This document shows positions 51,332 through 60,070 of a stretch of DNA of 64,000 nt, in pieces. The notes below the pieces were generated by a model that was not told where the DNA came from, ran no database searches, and worked only from the letters and a program-made list of their open reading frames with translations. Source of the DNA: UBA1926 sp002337215 (lineage in GTDB: Bacteria > Planctomycetota > Phycisphaerae > Phycisphaerales > UBA1924); contig CAXBAF010000002.1 in NCBI GenBank assembly GCA_963973795.1, positions 62,001-126,000 on the forward strand. The letters are read 5' to 3'. The translations under genes were made by a program, and so were the position numbers. How positions within the stretch are numbered: position 1 is the stretch's first letter; each line of letters opens with the position of its first letter.

Positions 51332-52729
51332 TCAGTCCCGAGCCGGCTCGCCCTCACGCGGGATCAGATCCAACTGCCGGTACTTCTCGAGGTACTTGTC
51401 GCGCAGTTCGGTCTGCTTGCTCCGAAGTTCGACGCGCTTGCCGTCGATGAACGCGAACGCGACGTTGCTGGTAATCTCGAGCACGTCGCCCGTCGTCACG
51501 ATCAGCGTCGCGCTCTTGCCGGTCTCGAGTGATCCGTAGCGGTCATCCACGCCCAGGATCTCCGCCGGCGCAAGCGTGATCGCGCGCACGGCCTCGTGAG
51601 CGTCCAGCCCGTACCGCGTTGCCATCGCTGCCTCGTAGGGCAGGTTGCGCACGTTCCCGTCCCGGTCCGCCCCGCTGATGCAGAACTTCACACCCGCCTC
51701 GTGCAGGCGGGCCGCCAGTGTGTACGCGTCGTCGTGCGGCGAATCCGCACGCTTGGGGAACCGGTACACCCCGTCGATGATCACCGGCACATCGTGCTCA
51801 ATGAGCAGCCCCGCGCACAGAGGCGCATCACGCCCACCCACGATCGCCATCGGGATGCCGCGCTTCGCGACGAAACTCACCGCGCTGACGATCTGGTCGT
51901 AGTCGTTCGCCGCGACGAGCAGCCGAGGCCCGCCTTCCTCGGCATATTCCCCGCCCAGGTACGGCCGCATCGCCTCGAGCCGGAGATCGGAGGGGTGCGC
52001 CGCGCCGGACGTCTTCACGTCCGCATAGGCCGATGCGTTGTCGAAGTAATCGCGGATCCCGTCGAGCGCCCGTTCGACGCGCTTCACCGCGTCGCCCTCG
52101 GGGCTCGTCCGCCACATTCCGGGGTTCGCACGCACGCCCGGCCAGTTGATGACCATCCCCGCGTCGCCCCGCACGGTCATGTCTTCCCAGGTCCATCCGT
52201 CGAGCCGCATCACGCTCGCGCGTCCCGAGATCCGTCCCCCGCGCGGCATGACACCCGCGAGCATGATCCCGTTGAGCCGGGCAACCGGGAGGAGCGTCGA
52301 GTCCGGGTTCACCGCGACACCGGCCCGCACCTCGGGGTTGAACGACCCGATCTCGTTGCTGTCGTTGGTCGCGCGCACCGACGAGGTCTCGGTCAATCCC
52401 AACTGGGTGTGCGCCGCGAACAGGCCGGGGTAAACGTGATGCCCGCCGACATCGATGATGTCGGTGTCGGGGCTCAGCAAGATCCGCTGCATGATCTCGG
52501 CGTCGGCGATCGTCGTGATCGTTCCATCGCGGAACCCGACCACGCCGTTCTCGATCGTCTCGCCGCTCACGGTGTGCACCGTCCCCCCGGTGAGCATGAC
52601 GCCGCCTTCCTGCGGCGGCGCGGAGGGGAGGAGGTCCTGGGCGCCCGCGATCGAAACCGCGAGGCACGCCATCGAGGACGCCGCCGTGCGCACAATCGTG
52701 TTCATGGTCTTCATCGATGAACTCCGCAT
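51332..52729 (-). CDS. Exported amidohydrolase-family protein
   Basis: 465 residues; the ATG at 52729 overlaps the stop of the upstream amidohydrolase gene (TGATG), so they are co-translated. A signal peptide runs to about SIAGAQ. The metal-dependent hydrolase frame (GGTVHTVSGETIENGVVGFRDGTI, VGGHHVYPGLFAAHTQLG, DDRYGSLETGKSATLIV) is clear, but the usual HxH after the first strand is AAHTQ, with one histidine, and other metal ligands are hard to place. Imidazolonepropionase-like homologues are common exported proteins in planctomycetes. The catalytic state is uncertain. Confidence 0.85.
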   Translation of the reverse strand: MRSSSMKTMNTIVRTAASSMACLAVSIAGAQDLLPSAPPQEGGVMLTGGTVHTVSGETIENGVVGFRDGTITTIADAEIMQRILLSPDTDIIDVGGHHVYPGLFAAHTQLGLTETSSVRATNDSNEIGSFNPEVRAGVAVNPDSTLLPVARLNGIMLAGVMPRGGRISGRASVMRLDGWTWEDMTVRGDAGMVINWPGVRANPGMWRTSPEGDAVKRVERALDGIRDYFDNASAYADVKTSGAAHPSDLRLEAMRPYLGGEYAEEGGPRLLVAANDYDQIVSAVSFVAKRGIPMAIVGGRDAPLCAGLLIEHDVPVIIDGVYRFPKRADSPHDDAYTLAARLHEAGVKFCISGADRDGNVRNLPYEAAMATRYGLDAHEAVRAITLAPAEILGVDDRYGSLETGKSATLIVTTGDVLEITSNVAFAFIDGKRVELRSKQTELRDKYLEKYRQLDLIPREGEPARD

Positions 52730-55700
52730 CAGTTGCTCCCCGTCCCGGCCTCGGTCCCGTAGAGATTCTCGTAATACACCGCGTGGTTCACGATCCCGCA
52801 GCCGCAATCGCCGGGGCGCATGTCATCGGGGTGGAACCCCGCGCGGACCCAGTCCATCAATACGCCGCGCCGGTTGCCGACCGAACCATCGAGGACGTAC
52901 TGCTCGGGCGGGGAATCGACCATCGGCGCGGCCTCGGAGTCCTCCGACGGGCCCTCGCCCTCATCGCCCCCGCTTTTCTTCTTGGGGCTCGCAATGATCT
53001 TCTGGATGAGCCGCTGCCGCTCGGCCGCGATGTTCGCCCGCGCGATCCGGTCCTGCTCGATCGAGTAGTACTCACGCCCATCGACGTACACCCGCTCGGC
53101 CCGCGCCCTCGTCGAGAGCGGGTGATCGGTCCACACCACGAAGTCCGCGTCGAGCGATTCCTCGAGCCGGCCCGTCGACCCCGCGCCGATCTGGATCGCG
53201 GGATTGCTGGTCACGAACTTGATCGCGTCGTCGGCCGTGAGCGGCGAACCGGGCCGGGCGTACTTGAGCACCTTCGCCGCCTCGGTATTCATACGCCGAG
53301 CCAGCTCGTCGGAATCGGAGTTGTAACTGGTCATCACGCCGGCCTCGGTCTGCAACGGACCCGCGAACGGGATCGCGTCCATCACCTCGACCTTGTACAT
53401 CCACCAGTCGCTGAACAGGCTCGCGCCGATCGCGTTCTTCTGCACCGCCTCGGCCACCTTGTAGACCTCGAGGCCGTGCTGGAAGGTGCCGATCTGGAAC
53501 CCGAAATCTTCGGCGACCTTGCAGAGCATCAGGATCTCGTCCTGCCGGTAGGAGTGGCAGTGGATGAGGCGTTCGCCCGCGAGGATCTCGGCGAGCGCCT
53601 CGAGTTCGAGGTCGCGGCGGACCTCGCCCTGTTCACGCTTCGCGGCGTACTCCCGCGCCGCCTCGAACCGATCGCGGATCACCGTCTCCACGCCGAGTCG
53701 AGTCTGCGGGTACCGCGTCCGCTCGCTGTCGCGCAGGCTCCAGTTGCTCTGCTTCACGTTCTCGCCCAGCGCGAACTTGATGCCGGGGCGGGCACCCTCC
53801 AGCCGCATGTCGCTCGGCCTCTTGACGCCCCACCGCACTTTGTGCAGCGCGTTCTGCCCACCGATCGGGTTGGCCGACCCGTGCAGGCTGTTGACCGTCG
53901 TCACACCCATCGCGAGCTGGCGGTACCAGTTGATCGCGCTGGGATCGAGCGAATCGCCGATGCGGACCTCCGCCGTCACGGCCTGACCCGCTTCGTTGAC
54001 GCCGAACCGGAACAGACTCGTGTGGCTGTGGGCATCGATCAGCCCCGGCGTGATGTGCTTGCCGCTGACGTCGAGGACGACGATCTCTTCGTTGCTCCCG
54101 TCGAGCATCCACTCGGGGGCAGGCCCCGGCTCGACCCGCAGGATCCGGCCCTGGCGGATGAACAGCCAGCCCGTCTCGAACGTGCCGCGGTCGGTCGCCG
54201 TCCAGATCGTCGCGTTGGTCAGCAGCAGCGTCTCGGGCACCGGCTCGTACCGCTTCGCGTAGGGCCCGAACGGGTAGCCGGGCAGCGGCGGGGTTTCCTT
54301 GATCGCCCCCTCCGTGTCGGCCTTTTTGTCATCCTTGTCGCTCTTGCCCTCGTCGGCGTCCGCGACATCCCCCGTCCGCCGCGCCGACCAGCCGAAGGTC
54401 GAGTCGTCGGACGCGACCCCCGTCCCGATCATCAACCCGTCGCCCGCGAGCACACCCGAGACGATGTAGGTCACCTGCTCGTCGTCGTCGTCGTCCATCA
54501 GGAACGAGATCCGGTCGCCCTCGATGTGCACCGTGCGGGCGTCCGACGAGTGGGCCTCCGCCACCTCCCCGTCCGCGGCCTCCGGGTCCCACGACTCCGA
54601 CGCGACGATCTTGGGCTTGCCCTTGCTCGAACCGGTCCCGGTGATCTCGAGGCGCATCTCGAACACAGGCTCCGCCTCGTCGCCCACCCACATGCGCCAC
54701 GCGCCGTCGAACGACGGACCCGCCCGGTCGGCCAGCCGATGACGAACGCCATCGATCCAGACATCGTGCATCACGCTGTCATCCACGCCCAATTCGAACA
54801 GAGGCCCGCTGCTGACAATCAGGTTCGCCCGCTTGCCCGCCTCGATCGTCCCGAGCTGATCGCTCAACCCCGCGATCGACGCGGCGTTGGTCGTGAGCAT
54901 CGCGAGCGCGTCGTCGGCGCTCAGGCCGTGCTCGATCGCCGAGCGGAGTTCTTTGTGGAACTTGCGGCCCTTGGGCAGCCGGCTCGCGGTCAGCGCGATC
55001 TCGGCGGCGTCGTCCCCCCGGCCCATCTTCTCGACCAGCCGGCGCGGGTTCGTCGGCGCCTGCTCCCAGGACATCATCGTCTCGAGCTCGACCGCGTCGG
55101 CCTTGCCCACGCTGCTCACATCGGGCTCGGCAGGGAACCGCAGCGGGAGGATGATCGGCCGACCGATCTCCGCGATCCCGTCGAGCCACTTGAACTCCAT
55201 CCCGTTGCCCACGACCACCACCGGGCGGTTGAACTCCGTCGCGATGTCGTCTGCGAGGAAGTGCTCGAGCTCGTGATCGAGCGCGAACACGAGCGGCGTC
55301 GAGGCATCCTCGAGCGGGGTCAACGCGTTGCGGGGGTGGCTCCCGTCGAGCGTGGGCTCCCAGGCGGCCTGCCAATCCGCGTCGATCAGGGTCTGCCGCA
55401 TCAGCGCCACCGCGCCGGGCGTGCTCGTGGGATAGCTCCGCGTCGTCCACCCGCTCGACTGGAAATCGAGCGCGTGGTAGACATCGTCCTTGTACACATC
55501 CGTGCGCGAGAGGCTCGCGTCGCCGGGCTTATCCGCCAGGCTCACGGCCGCGCCGCTGCCGGCGAACACGCCCCCGCTCGGCACGATGACCGCCGCGCCG
55601 AAGCCCATCTTCCGGTGCCCCTCCATCGCGCTGGATGAGAGCCCGTCGCCGTCGAGCGCCGAACGCTGGGGCGTGACGTTTGCGTTCCAGTGCGACCCGG

Positions 55701-56091
55701 CCTTGCCGGAATCGGGCCTCGGCGCGTCAACCTCGACATACGGATCGATGAACGCCGCGTAGATGTGCTCGCCGGCAAGGTCGTGGACCTGCGCCCCTTC
55801 CGGGAGTTTGATGCTCGCCCGCGCGGTGCTGGTCGCGCTGACGATCATCCCGTCCCGGATCTGGACCATCCCCTTCCACGCCACGCCCGGCTCGGGGTGC
55901 ACCGTCGCGTTGATGAACACGTGGTGCGTCGGGTCCGCCTGCTTCATCCCGTTGGGACGGTCCGCGAGCACCGAGTCGCTCGTCGGCTGGGCTGACCCAG
56001 TCGAGGCGCTCAGCGCAACAAAAGCAGCGGACACCGAGAGGAGAACACACGACGCGGCGGCCGACCGGCCCGGAAACTGAGAAATTGGCAT
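52729..56091 (-). CDS. Exported tandem amidohydrolase-domain protein
   Basis: 1120 residues from the ATG at 56091, just before the signal peptide (AASCVLLSVSAAFVALSASTGSAQ). The N-terminal half (about 40-480) is amidohydrolase-like (NATVHPEPGVAWKG ... LGTIEAGKRANLIVSSG) but its first metal strand reads AAFIDPYVEVD, without HxH. A beta-rich, lipocalin-like middle (about 500-600) and an acidic linker follow. The C-terminal half (about 640-1110) has GLIDAHSHTSLF with the metal-binding H-S-H, RLIHCHSYRQDE and a full barrel. So one inactive and one probably active domain are joined. The pair with the next gene is coupled; substrates unknown. Confidence 0.87.
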   Translation of the reverse strand: MPISQFPGRSAAASCVLLSVSAAFVALSASTGSAQPTSDSVLADRPNGMKQADPTHHVFINATVHPEPGVAWKGMVQIRDGMIVSATSTARASIKLPEGAQVHDLAGEHIYAAFIDPYVEVDAPRPDSGKAGSHWNANVTPQRSALDGDGLSSSAMEGHRKMGFGAAVIVPSGGVFAGSGAAVSLADKPGDASLSRTDVYKDDVYHALDFQSSGWTTRSYPTSTPGAVALMRQTLIDADWQAAWEPTLDGSHPRNALTPLEDASTPLVFALDHELEHFLADDIATEFNRPVVVVGNGMEFKWLDGIAEIGRPIILPLRFPAEPDVSSVGKADAVELETMMSWEQAPTNPRRLVEKMGRGDDAAEIALTASRLPKGRKFHKELRSAIEHGLSADDALAMLTTNAASIAGLSDQLGTIEAGKRANLIVSSGPLFELGVDDSVMHDVWIDGVRHRLADRAGPSFDGAWRMWVGDEAEPVFEMRLEITGTGSSKGKPKIVASESWDPEAADGEVAEAHSSDARTVHIEGDRISFLMDDDDDEQVTYIVSGVLAGDGLMIGTGVASDDSTFGWSARRTGDVADADEGKSDKDDKKADTEGAIKETPPLPGYPFGPYAKRYEPVPETLLLTNATIWTATDRGTFETGWLFIRQGRILRVEPGPAPEWMLDGSNEEIVVLDVSGKHITPGLIDAHSHTSLFRFGVNEAGQAVTAEVRIGDSLDPSAINWYRQLAMGVTTVNSLHGSANPIGGQNALHKVRWGVKRPSDMRLEGARPGIKFALGENVKQSNWSLRDSERTRYPQTRLGVETVIRDRFEAAREYAAKREQGEVRRDLELEALAEILAGERLIHCHSYRQDEILMLCKVAEDFGFQIGTFQHGLEVYKVAEAVQKNAIGASLFSDWWMYKVEVMDAIPFAGPLQTEAGVMTSYNSDSDELARRMNTEAAKVLKYARPGSPLTADDAIKFVTSNPAIQIGAGSTGRLEESLDADFVVWTDHPLSTRARAERVYVDGREYYSIEQDRIARANIAAERQRLIQKIIASPKKKSGGDEGEGPSEDSEAAPMVDSPPEQYVLDGSVGNRRGVLMDWVRAGFHPDDMRPGDCGCGIVNHAVYYENLYGTEAGTGSN

Positions 56092-56241
56092 GCCAACAGC
56101 ATAGAGAGCCGAAGCCCGCCCGGCGAATCTCCCCGATCTCCACACCCCCACCGCCTACGCTTTCCGTAGGCCCGAGCCGGGCCCGTTCAATGCACGCCAG
56201 GGCCTTGCATCAGGCCAAGACTCGACGGAGATCCACGCGTT

Positions 56242-57480
56242 ATGGCACAGCTCATCGAAGGCAACGCCGTCATCGGCCAATCGGGCGGCCCGACCGCCGT
56301 CATCAACCAGTCCCTCGTCGGCGTCGTCGAGGGCCTGCTCGCCGAGGGGGCGGGCCATTTCGGCAATCCGGTCAAGCGCGTGCTCGGCATGCGGCACGGC
56401 GTCACGGGGCTGACCAAGGGCCAGCTCGTCGATCTCTCCGACAAATCCCAGGCCGAGCTCGATGCCGTCGCCCGAGCGCCCTCCGCCGCCCTCGGCTCCA
56501 CCCGCGACAAACCCGACGCGGCGTACTGCGAACGCATCTTCCACGCGTGCGAGAAGAACGACATCCGCTACTTCTTCTATATCGGTGGCAACGACTCATC
56601 CGACACCTGCCGCATCGTCAACGAGCTCGCCAACGAGTCGGGCTACGAGCTCCGCTGCTTCCACGTGCCCAAGACCGTCGATAACGACCTGCCCATCAAC
56701 GACCACACGCCCGGCTTCCCCAGCGCCGCGCGCTTCGTCGCCACCGCCTTCCGCGCCGACAACCTCGACAACGCCTCCATCCCCGGGATCAAGATCAACG
56801 TCGTCATGGGACGTCACGCCGGATTCTTGACCGCCGCCGCGGGCCTCGCCCGCGACCCCAACGGCGACCCGGACGACGGGCCCCACCTGATCTGCGTCCC
56901 CGAGGTCGCGTTCGATCTCGACAAATTCGCCGAGAAGGTCGCCGAGACGTACGAGCGGCTGGGGCGCTGCCAGATCGCCGTCTCCGAGGGCATCCAGGAC
57001 CGCGACGGAAACTCGATCGGCGCCATGCTCATCCAGGGCGAGGCCGATGCGCACGGGAACGCCCAGCTTTCAGGCTCAGGCGCCCTGGGCGACCAGCTCG
57101 CCAACATCCTGAAAGAACGCCTCAAGCCCGCCAGCGGCAAGGCCCCCCGTGTGCGAGCCGACACGCTCGGGTACCTCCAACGCTGCTGGCCCGACGCGAG
57201 CCCCATCGATCAGGACGAGGCCCGCCGTGCCGGCAAGTACGCCGCCAAGATCGCGCTCTCTGGCGACCTGGACGGCTCGGTCGCCATCCTCCGCACCGGC
57301 AAGGGCTACGACGGCGAACCCTACCGCTCCGAGCTCGACCGCATCTTCCTCCACGATGTCGCCGCGAAGACCAAGCACATGGACCCGGAGTTCATGCACG
57401 GGGAATTCGAGATCTCCCAGAAATTCCGCGACTACTGCACGCCGCTGGTGGGCGAACTACCCACTTTCGGCCGCCTCTGA
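56242..57480 (+). CDS. pfp: Pyrophosphate-type 6-phosphofructokinase
   Basis: Phosphorylates fructose 6-phosphate, probably with PPi. 412 residues. GQSGGPTAVINQSL at the N-terminus, GGNDSSDTC (Asp at the position that selects PPi over ATP), PKTVDND (Lys typical of PPi enzymes; ATP enzymes have Gly), and MGRHAGFLTAA. These choices are known specificity markers; the Asn in GGND is slightly unusual, GGDD being more common. A short hairpin (GCCTACG/CGTAGGC, 56153-56171) lies in its leader. A terminator follows. Confidence 0.92.
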   Translation: MAQLIEGNAVIGQSGGPTAVINQSLVGVVEGLLAEGAGHFGNPVKRVLGMRHGVTGLTKGQLVDLSDKSQAELDAVARAPSAALGSTRDKPDAAYCERIFHACEKNDIRYFFYIGGNDSSDTCRIVNELANESGYELRCFHVPKTVDNDLPINDHTPGFPSAARFVATAFRADNLDNASIPGIKINVVMGRHAGFLTAAAGLARDPNGDPDDGPHLICVPEVAFDLDKFAEKVAETYERLGRCQIAVSEGIQDRDGNSIGAMLIQGEADAHGNAQLSGSGALGDQLANILKERLKPASGKAPRVRADTLGYLQRCWPDASPIDQDEARRAGKYAAKIALSGDLDGSVAILRTGKGYDGEPYRSELDRIFLHDVAAKTKHMDPEFMHGEFEISQKFRDYCTPLVGELPTFGRL

Positions 57481-57527
57481 GACGATCACGCCCGCTCGCG
57501 ACAACCACATCCCCCAACCGCAACAAT

Positions 57528-57552
57528 CCCCTCGCTTGCGCGAGGGGTTTTT
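57528..57552 (+). terminator. Terminator after pfp, made of a dispersed palindrome
   Basis: CCCCTCGC (57528-57535), loop TTGC, GCGAGGGG (57540-57547), then TTTTT. The stem is identical to part of the repeat at 1025-1087. It also overlaps the last codon of the convergent gene. Confidence 0.8.
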
Positions 57553-58168
57553 ATTCCGTGGTCGACTCGGCCATCGACGCGACCAAGTCCGCGACCGCCA
57601 TCGCCTTCCGCGCGCTGTACCCCTCGTCGTCGAACCACACGACCGTGCCATCCGCATCGAGCACCACCACCCGCGCCAGCCGGCCGTTCTCGTTGCCCGT
57701 CATCTCGACGACCGGCTCGGCCGCGCCGCCGTACAGCGTGACCACCGACGCCCAGTCCTCCCGCGGGATGCCGGACCGCATCCCGTCGTCGATCCACCCG
57801 CTCGCCATCGTGGGCACGAGCCCCGGGATCGTCGGCACCTCGAGCAGATGTGCGTCGATTCCCTGCGCGCCGCCGATCCCGATCCCCGCCTGCAGCAGCC
57901 CCATCAGCCAGCGGTCGATGTCAAACTGTGTCTTCTGCTTGTAGCCGATCAGCAGCACCGCGGGCTTGCCCGCCAGCGACTCGGGGAGCCTCGTCTCGAT
58001 CTTCTCGAGCGATTCCCCATCAACGCTCGGGAACGCCTCCCCCACCGGGTCGCGGTTGGGGTAGGTCGTCGAGCACCCATTGAGGCCCGCCAACGCCCCG
58101 ATGCCCGCTGCGGCGAGCCCGAGGCCCATTGCCCGACCGGACACGAATCGACGCCGCGACGACACCAT
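57551..58168 (-). CDS. Tat-type lipoprotein with thioredoxin-like fold
   Basis: 205 residues from the ATG at 58168. The N-terminus has a twin-arginine motif (SSRRRFVSG), a hydrophobic stretch and a lipobox LNGC, so a Tat-exported lipoprotein is likely. The mature part (SLAGKPAVLLIGYKQKTQFDIDRWLMGL ... GRLARVVVLDADGTVVWFDDEGYS) has the thioredoxin-like pattern of TlpA/ATP10-like proteins but no CxxC, so a disulfide role is not supported. Convergent with pfp. Confidence 0.7.
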   Translation of the reverse strand: MVSSRRRFVSGRAMGLGLAAAGIGALAGLNGCSTTYPNRDPVGEAFPSVDGESLEKIETRLPESLAGKPAVLLIGYKQKTQFDIDRWLMGLLQAGIGIGGAQGIDAHLLEVPTIPGLVPTMASGWIDDGMRSGIPREDWASVVTLYGGAAEPVVEMTGNENGRLARVVVLDADGTVVWFDDEGYSARKAMAVADLVASMAESTTE

Positions 58169-58613
58169 CTTAGACCCCCGTTTCAGGCCGACAGTCTCCC
58201 CGCCGGCCTCGTTGCATCGTTCCGAATCCAGACGAGGGCGATTCGCACCGACGCGATGCTCCGATTCGTCGACGTCGCCTGACTCTCGACGGCGGTCACG
58301 TCGTCGAAGAACCCTGGCTCCGTCTGGTCGTCCTTCTTTTTGAGGCAGCAGTTCACGTTCTGCGCGTGGTTCCCACCTGTTCGTAAACCCCTGTTCCGCT
58401 CCATGAACGCACTCTGCCACGCGAGAGATCACGGTGCGAATGGGGCGACAAGGAACGGTGCCATCGCAATAAAAGAGGATCAATTTATCCTAAAATGCGC
58501 CGCAGGCTGGTGTAGGAATTCTCGCCTGAAATGAGGTCGGTGACATGGTGTTGCCGCGTTCGCCAGGCTGTCAGAGGCTGATGAGCAGCCTCGGAGTACG
58601 GACGGGATCAGCC
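58169..58613. other. 445-base divergent intergenic region without a gene
   Basis: Between the Tat lipoprotein (minus) and the lectin-like protein (plus). No open frame with a ribosome site and no RNA gene is evident. An AT-rich patch near 58460-58500 holds a 5-bp inverted repeat (AGGAT, CAATTT, ATCCT) and probably lies near a promoter; I could not fix -35/-10 boxes. It must hold both divergent promoters. Confidence 0.35.
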
Positions 58614-59519
58614 ATGCGGACTCAAACTGGAATTTGCCTCCTGCTGGTCGCAGGAGCAAGTGTTGCGGCGTCGGACTCTTTCAACTACCCCGATTTTTCG
58701 GATTCTCCCGCCAGCATCAGTCTTGTCGCTGATGCCAGTTTCAGTGGAGGTGTGATTCGCTTGGCACCCGCTGTCTTCGGACAACATGGCGCCGCGTGGC
58801 ACCGAGACCCCGTCCTTCTAGAGGACGGATTCGAAACGGTCTTCACCTACCGAGCCGCACCGGGGCCGGATGGTCTCGCATTCGCCATACAACGTATTTC
58901 AGATATTGCCGACGGCGGCGGGGGGGGCTGGCTCGGGTACGGCGGGCTCGTTGAAGCCCTCGCGGTCGAGTTCGATACCTTCAACAATGGGAGCCACTTC
59001 GGAATCCTTGATCCCAACGCAAATCATGTCGCGGTGATCTCCCACGGCCACCTCAGGAGCGAGGCTTCTCACAGCTATTCGCTCGGTCAGACCACCCCTC
59101 CCTTCAATATCGATGACGGTGTGACGAGAGAGATCCGCATCCGATACATCCCGGGCTCGATGAGCCTCTTCCTTGAAAACTCGGAAACACCGTTCCTCCA
59201 AGTCGAAGTTGATCTCACGAATATCGACGGGGACTCGATTCTCGACGACAACGGCCGGGCGTGGATCGGGTTCACAGCCGCGACCGGGAATCAGTTCTCT
59301 GATCACGACCTCGTGTCTTGGACATTCGCCGCAACGCAACAGCCGTGCAGCGACGCCGACTTTTCTGAACCGTTCGGTGTTCTTGATCTCCTGGACATCA
59401 GCGCCTTCACCTCAGGCTTCCTCGCGATGGACGCGATCGCCGACCTCAACACCGACGGCCTATTCGATCTGGATGACATCACACAGTTCGTGACTTCCTT
59501 CCTCTCCGGCTGCGGATGA
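58614..59519 (+). CDS. Secreted L-type-lectin-like protein with dockerin-like C-terminus
   Basis: 301 residues from the ATG at 58614, before the signal peptide (TGICLLLVAGASVAAS); an upstream ATG at 58545 is possible. The domain at about 25-235 has the legume-lectin-like pattern: DGLAFAIQRISD, ALAVEFDTFNNGS, VREIRIRYIPGSMSLFLEN-type strands and RAWIGFTAATG, so it likely binds carbohydrate. Two dockerin-like repeats (GVLDLLDISAF, GLFDLDDITQF) end in LSGCG. The ribosome site is weak. Confidence 0.78.
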   Translation: MRTQTGICLLLVAGASVAASDSFNYPDFSDSPASISLVADASFSGGVIRLAPAVFGQHGAAWHRDPVLLEDGFETVFTYRAAPGPDGLAFAIQRISDIADGGGGGWLGYGGLVEALAVEFDTFNNGSHFGILDPNANHVAVISHGHLRSEASHSYSLGQTTPPFNIDDGVTREIRIRYIPGSMSLFLENSETPFLQVEVDLTNIDGDSILDDNGRAWIGFTAATGNQFSDHDLVSWTFAATQQPCSDADFSEPFGVLDLLDISAFTSGFLAMDAIADLNTDGLFDLDDITQFVTSFLSGCG

Positions 59520-59636
59520 ATCACTGGATCATCGTGCTCTCAACGGTGAGCACGGCGAGATCGACTGCCTCCGAATTCGGGTGCTGATCGCAGGCCGTGA
59601 GCTGCAGGACGGCATTGTGCTCGGTACCATCACCCG

Positions 59637-60017
59637 ATGTACGAGATCACCGTCGACCGTGAGTTCTGCGCCGCCCACGCCCTCCAGATCCAGGGCACCC
59701 GCGAGCCACTCCACGGCCACAACTTCCACGTCACCGTCACCGTCGCGGGCGACGAACTCGACAGCGACGGCCTGCTCTGCGACTTCCACACCGTCAACGC
59801 CGTCCTCAAGGACGTCTGCCGCCCCTTCGTCAACGCCAACCTCAACGAGACGGCGCCCTTCGACACTGCCAACCCCACCGCGGAACTCATCGCCAAGCAC
59901 ATCGGCGACGAGATGGCGAGCCGACTCGACGAAGCCCTCGCCCCCGCCGCCCGCGTCGCGGCCGTCCGCGTGACAGAGACGACGGGGTGCGCGGCGACCT
60001 ACAGGCCCGCGCAGTAA
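59637..60017 (+). CDS. 6-pyruvoyl-tetrahydropterin synthase / QueD family
   Basis: 126 residues. FCAAHAL at the N-terminus supplies the catalytic cysteine and a zinc histidine, and HGHNFHV the other two histidines; the C-terminal RVTETTGCAATY holds the conserved glutamate. In bacteria such proteins usually are QueD, making 6-carboxytetrahydropterin for queuosine, or act in pterin metabolism. No other queuosine gene is nearby, so I leave the pathway open. Confidence 0.9.
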   Translation: MYEITVDREFCAAHALQIQGTREPLHGHNFHVTVTVAGDELDSDGLLCDFHTVNAVLKDVCRPFVNANLNETAPFDTANPTAELIAKHIGDEMASRLDEALAPAARVAAVRVTETTGCAATYRPAQ

Positions 60018-60043
60018 AAAACCGGCCCTTCGCAGAGCCGGCT
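60016..60043 (-). terminator. Rho-independent terminator for sucD
   Basis: On the minus strand AGCCGGC pairs with GCCGGTT around TCTGCGAAGG, followed by six T. It sits 28 bases after the sucD stop and abuts the convergent QueD-like gene. Confidence 0.75.
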
Positions 60044-60070
60044 CATACTCATTCTTCTCAAATTAGGTTG

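Noticed and set aside
52717..55638. A 973-codon frame antisense to the tandem amidohydrolase
   Set aside because: Arginine/aspartate-rich shadow of the real gene, with no motif and no ribosome site.
59534..59555. CGTGCTC/GAGCACG stem after the lectin-like gene as a terminator
   Set aside because: Good 7-bp stem but no T tract in either direction.
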